NCBI GenBank assembly: GCA_016935735.1
Contig: JAFGQK010000073.1
Coordinates: 1 to 39,578, forward strand
Source: Spirochaetales bacterium
Lineage (GTDB): Bacteria > Spirochaetota > Spirochaetia > SZUA-6 > JAFGRV01
Reading direction: 5' to 3'
Length of the DNA: 39,578 bases
In this document: piece after piece, positions 34,096-39,578 of the stretch
Position numbering within the stretch: position 1 is the first letter of the stretch
How the letters are laid out: every line of letters starts with the position of its first letter
Translations under genes and position numbers: made by a program
The notes under the pieces: generated by a model
What the model was told of the DNA's origin: nothing
The model's input: only the letters and a program-made list of their open reading frames with translations
The model's database searches: none

Positions 34096-35697
34096 TTACC
34101 TGTTCAAATGTCTGAATAATGCCTGTACACATTCAAAATCATATTTTATACCGCTGTTTTCCATTAACTCATTATTGATTTTTTCCAGTGGCAGACCTTT
34201 CCTGTATGGTCTGTCAGATTTCATTGCATCGTACGTATCTGCAACAGCCAGGATCCTTGCTTCTATACTTATGTTAGCCTTTACAAGACCATCCGGGTAC
34301 CCGCTCCCATCCAGGCGTTCATGATGATGCCGCACAATTTCTTTTACTTTGGTCAGGAACTTTATATCCTTTAAAATATTTTCCCCAATTTCAGGGTGTT
34401 TTTTTATCTGTTCGAATTCTTCTTCCGACAAACTTCCCGGTTTACTCAATATGTATCCCGGAATCCCGATTTTTCCTATATCGTGTACTAATGCAGCAAA
34501 AGCCACTATTTTAGCATTATCTTTTGAAAATCCCAATTCCAGGGCTATGTTTTGAGCCAGTGTGGAAACACGCTCCGAATGTCCTTTTGTATACGGATCT
34601 TTGGCTTCTATTGCACCTGCCAGGGCTTTTATACTCCCTAAAAAGGTTTCTTCCAGTTTCATTTCATTAAGCTGATTGTTTAAAGTAACCGCAGCTGCAC
34701 AGGATATATAAGACATGATATGTTCGTCTTCGGCCGTAAATGATGCATTTTTTCTTTTGTTTGTTACATTGATAACCCCCAGGTTGATTTTATTTCCTTT
34801 TAATGGGGCACAGATAAATGGGGCACACAAAAACGAGTCAAATGTGGAATAGTTCTTTGGATATTCGGAGTTTTCGATATTATTGACTACAAGTAATGAA
34901 TCAGACAGAAATACCTTCCCTGCTATACCTTCCCCGGGTTTAATGATTATATCATTAATTATTTCTTTCGGAATCCCGATGGATTTTACTATAGTAAGGA
35001 ATTGTTTTTTTTCATCCACGAGCATTATCGATATACGCTCGCTTTGAATAAGTGTGGCAACAAACTCTATAATATAGGAGCAGATATCATCAAGGTTCTT
35101 GAGTGTATTGAGTTTGTTTGCAAATTCGATAATCATGGTGATGGTCTCTATTTTCTTCTGTAATGTGGTTTCGATTTCTTTTACATAACTCCTTGCCTTG
35201 TGTGTCGAATTCCATTTCTGTACAAGGGCAGTCGCCAATTGCTTTACCTCTATTTTTTCAAAAGGCTTTTTTATAATGATAATCTGGTCGGTGTATCCCA
35301 GTTTAGATACAATTTCATCCCATGAATAATCCGCATATGCTGTACAGATAGCCACCTCCATGTAAGGGTCTACTTCCCAGATTTTCGCTATTGTTTCAAT
35401 CCCATCCCATCCCGGCGGCATCCTTACATCCACAAAAGCCAGTGCAAAAGGATTATCTTCATTCTTTGCTTTTTCCACCATTTTCAAGGCCTGGTCCCCG
35501 CTAAAAGCATATTCTAAAAGATACGTTTTATTCATATTATATTGTTTTATTGACTCATCACCGAATAAAAACCGCTCCAGGTTATCCACCTTTTCACTGT
35601 CCTTTTTTGAGTCTGTTAAAATCTTTTTAAAGTCATTATGAATTAATGGATTATCATCTATAATGAGAATACGGTTGTTATTATCTGCTTTATTCAT
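34096..35697 (-). CDS. Receiver-GAF-HD-GYP c-di-GMP phosphodiesterase
   Basis: A 533-residue response regulator with three parts. The receiver (about 8-160) has IIDDNPLIH, an insertion, FVDVRMPPGWDG with the phospho-acceptor Asp, and KKPF. The GAF domain (about 190-345) has SERISIMLVDE and CAPFICAPLKG. The HD-GYP domain (about 350-530) is canonical: KGHSERV, LVHDIGKIGIPGYIL.KPG, KKHPEIG, HHHERLDGSGYP, RILAVADTYDAM..DRPYRKG. It should hydrolyse c-di-GMP, controlled by phosphorylation from the adjacent histidine kinase and by a GAF ligand. Compare with the degenerate HD-GYP encoded at 4598-5632. Confidence 0.9.
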   Translation of the reverse strand: MNKADNNNRILIIDDNPLIHNDFKKILTDSKKDSEKVDNLERFLFGDESIKQYNMNKTYLLEYAFSGDQALKMVEKAKNEDNPFALAFVDVRMPPGWDGIETIAKIWEVDPYMEVAICTAYADYSWDEIVSKLGYTDQIIIIKKPFEKIEVKQLATALVQKWNSTHKARSYVKEIETTLQKKIETITMIIEFANKLNTLKNLDDICSYIIEFVATLIQSERISIMLVDEKKQFLTIVKSIGIPKEIINDIIIKPGEGIAGKVFLSDSLLVVNNIENSEYPKNYSTFDSFLCAPFICAPLKGNKINLGVINVTNKRKNASFTAEDEHIMSYISCAAAVTLNNQLNEMKLEETFLGSIKALAGAIEAKDPYTKGHSERVSTLAQNIALELGFSKDNAKIVAFAALVHDIGKIGIPGYILSKPGSLSEEEFEQIKKHPEIGENILKDIKFLTKVKEIVRHHHERLDGSGYPDGLVKANISIEARILAVADTYDAMKSDRPYRKGLPLEKINNELMENSGIKYDFECVQALFRHLNR

Positions 35698-35773
35698 ACT
35701 CCACCCTTCTTCTATAATTGAATTATATGTATTTTGAACATGCTGTCAAATCAATTGGCCGGGTCAGTTGTTC

Positions 35774-35783
35774 TGAAATCGCA
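35774..35783 (+). repeat. Dispersed intergenic motif TGAAATCGCA, copy 3
   Basis: Exact 10-mer preceded by CAGTTGTTC, in the gap between the divergent HD-GYP and AsnC/Lrp genes. Copy 4 follows 104 bases later. Confidence 0.6.
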
Positions 35784-35798
35784 TTATCTGTCCCTATT

Positions 35799-35823
35799 TG
35801 CATACGCATTACTTGCGTACGCA
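35799..35823. promoter_or_regulatory. Double palindromic site, candidate Lrp operator
   Basis: TGCATACGCA (35799-35808) and TGCGTACGCA (35814-35823), centres 15 bases apart. The second is a perfect palindrome, and the pair also forms an inverted repeat. It lies between two divergent genes, one an AsnC/Lrp-type regulator that may autoregulate. Confidence 0.4.
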
Positions 35824-35877
35824 GTTTCCTTCCCGATGAAATGGTAATAACTTCCCATTCTGCAAAAAAACAGTTCC

Positions 35878-35887
35878 TGAAATCGCA
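35878..35887 (+). repeat. Dispersed intergenic motif TGAAATCGCA, copy 4
   Basis: Exact 10-mer preceded by CAGTTCC, 61 bases before the AsnC/Lrp gene start. Confidence 0.6.
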
Positions 35888-35947
35888 CCCTGACTGGATA
35901 GACTTATGAGAAAAATTATGATAAAAATATACCATGGAGGTAAGAAA

Positions 35948-36436
35948 ATGGATGAAATACTGGAAATCTTACAGTCAAATGCAAAAGCAGATCCTGCTGA
36001 TATTGCTCACCAGCTTGATATACCGGTGGAAAAGGTATGTGAAGCAATAGCAGAATATGAAAAAAGGGGCGTGATTGTTAAATATAAGACTATTATTAAT
36101 AAAGAAATTTTAAAGAATGAAGACGAGGAAGTTACGGCACTTATTGAAGTAAAGGTTACCCCGCAGAAGGATAAGGGATTTGATTCCATAGCAGAACGAA
36201 TTTACCGGTTTCCCGAGGTTCTTTCATGTTACCTTCTTTCCGGGGGATATGACCTTTTTGTGATTGTCAAAGGTCCTGATTTGCGTACTGTCTCAAGCTT
36301 TGTTGCAGAAAAGCTTTCTCCTATGGAAAATATAAACGGAACCGTTACCCATTTTCTTCTTAAGCGGTATAAGGATGATGGTGATATCCTTATTTTACAG
36401 GGGAAAAAAGATACCCGGCCCCTCGTATCAGCATAA
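35948..36436 (+). CDS. AsnC/Lrp-family transcriptional regulator
   Basis: A 162-residue regulator. GGAGGTAAGAAA precedes the ATG at 35948, so an upstream ATG at 35906 is not used. Residues about 5-50 form a winged-helix DNA-binding domain (DPADIAHQLDIPVEKVCEAIAEYEKRGVIVKYK). Residues about 60-150 are the RAM/AsnC ligand domain (VTALIEVKVTPQKDKGFD, FPEVLSCYLLSGGYDLFVIVKGPDL). It ends 15 bases before the aminotransferase gene and very probably controls it, perhaps sensing an amino acid. Divergent from the HD-GYP gene, with a candidate operator between. Confidence 0.9.
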   Translation: MDEILEILQSNAKADPADIAHQLDIPVEKVCEAIAEYEKRGVIVKYKTIINKEILKNEDEEVTALIEVKVTPQKDKGFDSIAERIYRFPEVLSCYLLSGGYDLFVIVKGPDLRTVSSFVAEKLSPMENINGTVTHFLLKRYKDDGDILILQGKKDTRPLVSA

Positions 36437-36451
36437 AGTTGGAGGAAGAAT

Positions 36452-37630
36452 ATGATGGAACAGAGCCATGAACTACAGTTCGATTTGTCCAGACTGGTTG
36501 CCGGGCTCCCCCCTTCCGGCATTCGTGAGTTTTTTGATCTTGTCCTTACCATGGATGATGTTATTTCCCTTGGTGTGGGTGAGCCGGATTTTTCCACACC
36601 CTGGCATATTATAGAATCTGCGATTTTTAACCTTGAAAAAGGGTATACAAGCTATACATCGAATAAAGGGATGCTGGGGTTAAGGAAAAGTATTGCAGAA
36701 ACTATTTATTTGAAGTGCGGAATCGAATATAACCCGGAAGATGAAATCCTTATTACAGTGGGAGTGAGTGAAGCCATGGATGTCGTTCTCCGGGCTATCC
36801 TTAATCCCGGGGATAAGGTTGCGGTGGTAAAGCCATCGTATGTTTCTTATTCCCCCTGTGTCATTATGGCAGGAGGAATTGCAGAGGAGATCGAATGCAG
36901 GCAGGAAAACAGGTTTAAACTCGATCCGGCTGATCTTGAGGAAGTGTGCAGAAAAAAGGTAAAAGCCATTATTTTTAATTATCCGGGCAACCCTACAGGG
37001 GTATCGTATACAAAGGACGAACTTGCAGAAATTATAAAAATTGTACAAAAATACAATATTCTTCTTCTTTCCGATGAAATTTATGACAGTCTTACCTATG
37101 ATTTTAATCACACCTCTGTTCTCTGTTTTCCCGGGATGAAGAATCAAACTGTTTATTTTAACGGTTTTTCAAAAGGATATGCGATGACCGGCTGGCGTAT
37201 CGGATATATTGCTGCGCACAGGGATATAGTTGCCATGGCGAATAAAATCCATCAATATACAATGCTCTGTGCCCCGATTATGGGACAATTCGCTGCGATG
37301 GAAGCATTGAGGAGTGGTGAGCATGAAGCCCTGGCTATGAAAAAAGAATACAATCGAAGACGGAATTTCATAGTGAGCCAGCTTAATGACATGGGTCTGA
37401 CAACCTTCCTGCCCCAGGGTGCATTCTACACATACACAGACGTGAGTATTGCACGTTTGAATTCCATCGATTTTGCAAAAAAGCTTCTTATGGAAAGGAA
37501 GGTTGCTTTAGTACCGGGTACTGCTTTTAGTTCCTGTGGGGAGAATCATGTCCGTATTTCCTATGCCTCATCCTTTGAAAATATAAAAGAAGCGATGTTC
37601 CGGATAAAGGATTTTCTTAAAAGCCTGTAA
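36452..37630 (+). CDS. PLP-dependent class I/II aminotransferase
   Basis: A 392-residue fold-type I aminotransferase. GVGEPDFSTP (41-50), TVGVSEAMD, NYPGNPTG with Asn180, SDEIYD (207-212) and the PLP Lys241 in FSKGYAMTGWRIGY are all present, and Arg near FSSCGENHVRISYA is the substrate carboxylate site. GGAGG sits 6 bases before the ATG (36452); an adjacent ATG at 36455 is also possible. Paired with an AsnC/Lrp regulator, as in PatA-like or alanine/methionine aminotransferase loci. The amino acid specificity is not evident from the sequence. Confidence 0.92.
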   Translation: MMEQSHELQFDLSRLVAGLPPSGIREFFDLVLTMDDVISLGVGEPDFSTPWHIIESAIFNLEKGYTSYTSNKGMLGLRKSIAETIYLKCGIEYNPEDEILITVGVSEAMDVVLRAILNPGDKVAVVKPSYVSYSPCVIMAGGIAEEIECRQENRFKLDPADLEEVCRKKVKAIIFNYPGNPTGVSYTKDELAEIIKIVQKYNILLLSDEIYDSLTYDFNHTSVLCFPGMKNQTVYFNGFSKGYAMTGWRIGYIAAHRDIVAMANKIHQYTMLCAPIMGQFAAMEALRSGEHEALAMKKEYNRRRNFIVSQLNDMGLTTFLPQGAFYTYTDVSIARLNSIDFAKKLLMERKVALVPGTAFSSCGENHVRISYASSFENIKEAMFRIKDFLKSL

Positions 37631-37727
37631 GCAGTATACTTTTTTTAGATCGGATTTAAATCGTGGGAAAACGCAAATAAAAACAGATACCGGATATTTG
37701 TTATAGATCAGGGAGGTGTTTCTTTTT

Positions 37728-38867
37728 TTGAGTATAAGCGAGATAGAGGCAAAATCAATATTACGGAAACATAAACGGATCGATTCCTGGTTTCTTTCCT
37801 GCTATGGGATGAATCTCTACAGGGGGTGTGTTCATGATTGTACTTATTGTGACGGCCGGGCAGAGAAGTATTATGTCGAAGGTGAGTTCGGCAAAGATGT
37901 AACGGTAAAACTCAATGCAATCCGGCTTCTTAAGAGGGAACTGGATCCCGGGAGAAAACGGAAACCCTTAAAAAAATGTTATTTCATGCTTGGGGGAGGG
38001 GTAGGGGACAGTTATCAGCCTGTTGAAAAGAAATATGAATTAACACGAAAGGCGCTGGAACTTTTATATGAATATGGGTATCCGGTAAGCGCACTCACAA
38101 AATCGACCCTCATAGCCAGGGATCTGGATCTGATTAAAAAAATCCATGCAAAATCAGGGGCTATTGTCTCTTTCAGTTTTTCATCTGTTGATGAGAATTT
38201 AAGCAGACTGCTGGAACCGGGTGTTCCTCCGCCACGGGAACGGCTTGATGTCCTGGCCATGGCCAGGGAACAGGGCATTCCATGCGGGATGTTTCTTATG
38301 CCTGTAGTCCCTTTTGTCACTGATACCGATGAACATATGGAAAAGTCTGTCCGTGCAGCAAGGGAATACAATCTTGACTTTATTTTATTCAGCGGCATGA
38401 CTCTTAAAGACGGGAAACAGAAACATCATTTTTATAAAAGGTTAAGACCGGTTTTCCCGTCTTTACAATCAGCATATGAGGAAATTTACAGGGGAAGCAA
38501 ATGGGGAAGCCCGGTGGATTCTTACACAGGCAGGATTCATAAACGGTTTTATGCAATAGCAAAGAAATACAGGATTCCATTAAGAATACCTTACCGGCTT
38601 TTTAATGGAATCCTTTCGGAAAATGACAGGCTCTTCGTTCTCCTGGATCATATTGATTATTACCTTAAGCTTGAAGGGAAAGGGACATCTTTTGGATATG
38701 CCGGGTATCTTCTTTCAAAAATAAAGGAACCCTTATCTGCATCAAGAGAAAAAATCGATGCATTACAGGTGAATAAAATTGTCCGTGATGTCATCCATGA
38801 GATCCTCGACACCGGGTCATCCCTTCTTTATGAAAAGCTGTGCAGGGTTGGGGATGAAAAAACATAG
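37728..38867 (+). CDS. SplB-like radical SAM protein
   Basis: A 379-residue radical SAM enzyme. The cluster motif C(V/H)xxxCxYC reads GCVHDCTYCDGR (cysteines about 34, 38 and 41), within the SPL/Rv2578c-like radical SAM group. Other features include FMLGGGVGDSYQPVEK, ALTKST and SFSFSSVDE with LEPGVPPPRERL. The start is uncertain: GGGAGG (37711-37716) suits the TTG at 37728 with 11 bases of spacing, and a GTG at 37716 would overlap that site. Spore photoproduct lyase activity is unlikely without the C-terminal Cys and dormancy genes. The substrate is unknown. Confidence 0.85.
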   Translation: MSISEIEAKSILRKHKRIDSWFLSCYGMNLYRGCVHDCTYCDGRAEKYYVEGEFGKDVTVKLNAIRLLKRELDPGRKRKPLKKCYFMLGGGVGDSYQPVEKKYELTRKALELLYEYGYPVSALTKSTLIARDLDLIKKIHAKSGAIVSFSFSSVDENLSRLLEPGVPPPRERLDVLAMAREQGIPCGMFLMPVVPFVTDTDEHMEKSVRAAREYNLDFILFSGMTLKDGKQKHHFYKRLRPVFPSLQSAYEEIYRGSKWGSPVDSYTGRIHKRFYAIAKKYRIPLRIPYRLFNGILSENDRLFVLLDHIDYYLKLEGKGTSFGYAGYLLSKIKEPLSASREKIDALQVNKIVRDVIHEILDTGSSLLYEKLCRVGDEKT

Positions 38868-38872
38868 TAGAC

Positions 38873-39079
38873 CTATTTTTTCTTTTTCGCAGATGCCCTG
38901 TATTCTGCTACAATCTTTTTTAAGTTTGCTTTATCTCCGCCGGTATTTTTCTCAATATAATCAATCATTATATCGATTATTCCTTCACTCTCGGTTTTCC
39001 CTTCTATAGAGCAAAATCCCCGGAACATGTTCAGGATTGGCACCGGAACACCTTTTACCAGTAAATCGACCTTTTCCAT
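38873..39079 (-). CDS. Small RHH-like protein
   Basis: A 68-residue protein with AAAGGAG 8 bases before the ATG. The N-terminal VDLLVKGVPVPILNMFRGFC.IEGKTESEGIIDIMIDYIEKN suggests a beta-strand-helix-helix (ribbon-helix-helix) DNA-binding fold, and the C-terminus is Lys-rich. It is convergent with the radical SAM gene, 5 bases apart. No antitoxin partner toxin is visible before the window edge. The RHH call is inferred from pattern only. Confidence 0.65.
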   Translation of the reverse strand: MEKVDLLVKGVPVPILNMFRGFCSIEGKTESEGIIDIMIDYIEKNTGGDKANLKKIVAEYRASAKKKK

Positions 39080-39100
39080 ACAAATAACTCCTTTTTAAGT

Positions 39101-39128
39101 ATAATATGCTTTAAAGAATGCACTGCAA
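39101..39128 (-). promoter_or_regulatory. Predicted promoter of the small RHH-like gene
   Basis: On the minus strand, -35 TTGCAG (39123-39128), a 16-base spacer and -10 TATTAT (39101-39106), about 21 bases before the ATG at 39079. Confidence 0.45.
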
Positions 39129-39170
39129 AACCAGGATTAAAATCTTTTATACGTATATATATGGTGTTGC

Positions 39171-39263
39171 ATTACAAGTGGCATTCTCCTCGACATTCGT
39201 TGAACCACAGTTGTAATTTCTATAAGGTACTTTTCAAGGGTTTCATTTTTACGGGAAACCCTT
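39171..39263. repeat. Two strong hairpins in the right intergenic region
   Basis: Hairpin 1 pairs ATTACAAGTGG (39171-39181) with CCAC and TTGTAAT (39205-39208 and 39211-39217) through a 2-base bulge. Hairpin 2 pairs AAGGGTTTC (39236-39244) with GAAACCCTT (39255-39263). Neither is followed by a T tract. The region 39080-39578 holds no gene I can support. From about 39264 to 39470 it is A/T-rich, with one further weak stem (GGAGT.../...ACTCC). Confidence 0.55.
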
Positions 39264-39472
39264 AATTATAGTAGGAAAAATATGCATGCAATGCAAGTCA
39301 ATAATTTTTTTTATTTATAATAATATTAAAATTAAAAAAAAATAATTATTTTTTTTCTTCATCTTTTTTTACTCCATTAATTCTTACATTACTGGCAAAT
39401 CCGCTTCATGGATTCATCCCGGGAGTCTCCCTAAAGGGGAACTCCATTTAACAAAATTGTGACAATAATCCC

Positions 39473-39578
39473 ATAGCGAAGGCTTAAGCCTACAACCCAA
39501 TTAACAGGCTGTCCAGGTTCTTTTTAGTATGCTGGTCTCTTTAACCTGGCGGCCAACGCTTTGTTATTTTGCTTAAAA
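39473..39578 (-). repeat. Structured dispersed repeat, copy 2, truncated by the window edge
   Basis: Inverted relative to copy 1. Palindrome GGCTTAAGCC (39481-39490), inner arms CCAGGTT (39513-39519) and AACCTGG (39543-39549), outer arms ATAGCG..GGC (from 39473) and GGCC..CGCT (39551-39560). Read on the minus strand it starts TTTTAAGCAAAATAAC, as copy 1 does, so the element probably continues past the window. Confidence 0.75.

Noticed and set aside
1-39578. CRISPR arrays, tRNA and rRNA genes, insertion sequences
   Set aside because: I saw no regularly spaced repeats, no tRNA-like cloverleaf or CCA end, and no transposase or integrase motif in any reading frame I examined.

Overview
The window looks like a chromosomal segment of a diderm bacterium, most likely a spirochaete. 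This is inferred from gene content and not proven. The content includes an ExbB/ExbD/TonB set behind a long TPR protein and a beta-barrel protein, a DUF115/MptE-like protein beside a membrane-anchored SurA/PpiD-like protein, several response regulators carrying HD-GYP or ATPase output domains, a 7TMR-DISM histidine kinase, a CsgG/DUF4384 protein and lipoproteins with lipoboxes. Most genes are moderately GC-rich and full of CCGG/CCCGGG words. Two blocks, about 19.4-21.8 kb and 28.2-32.0 kb, are visibly more AT-rich. I saw no tRNA, rRNA, CRISPR array, transposase or integrase.

Layout. 0-7.2 kb: a terminator from upstream, an SH3 lipoprotein, a CsgG/DUF4384 exported protein, a small HExxH protein, an MscS channel, a response regulator with a degenerate HD-GYP domain, a corrinoid adenosyltransferase and a PilZ protein. 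7.2-15.9 kb (minus strand): one tight operon, in transcription order TPR protein, outer-membrane barrel, exbB, exbD, tonB-like, glgX. 16-19.2 kb: a tiny coupled ORF pair, a receiver-RsbW-like fusion and lepA, the last two transcribed divergently from recognisable promoters. 19.35-21.75 kb: an AT-rich two-gene unit with its own promoter, encoding a long-form dCTP deaminase-like protein and a GNAT-ASCH fusion, lying between lepA and galU. 21.9-27.5 kb: galU, then convergent minus-strand genes for an MptE-like protein, a SurA/PpiD-like foldase and a TlpA-like lipoprotein.

27.5-28.2 kb is a non-coding region of unusual secondary-structure density: a three-way junction, a perfect 15-bp hairpin, a repeat and a near-consensus sigma70 promoter. 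It leads into a GH3-like adenylating enzyme that overlaps a 7TM-DUF835 membrane protein. 32.0-35.7 kb (minus strand) holds a receiver-GAF-HD-GYP protein followed by a 7TMR-DISM histidine kinase. 35.9-38.9 kb holds an AsnC/Lrp regulator with an aminotransferase, then an SplB-like radical SAM protein. The window ends with a small RHH-like protein and another structured non-coding region.

The strongest unexplained signals are these: (1) a roughly 105-bp structured repeat at 27.74-27.85 kb whose inverted, covarying second copy is at the right edge (39.47-39.58 kb), bracketing the 28-39 kb block; (2) the dCTP deaminase-like plus GNAT-ASCH unit, a candidate nucleotide-based defence or modification module; (3) the GH3 plus 7TM-DUF835 pair with its structured leader; (4) a 10-mer, TGAAATCGCA, found four times, each time in an intergenic region and in the same orientation. 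c-di-GMP signalling also recurs: one canonical HD-GYP, one HD-GYP that has lost its HD histidine, and one PilZ protein with an altered second motif.
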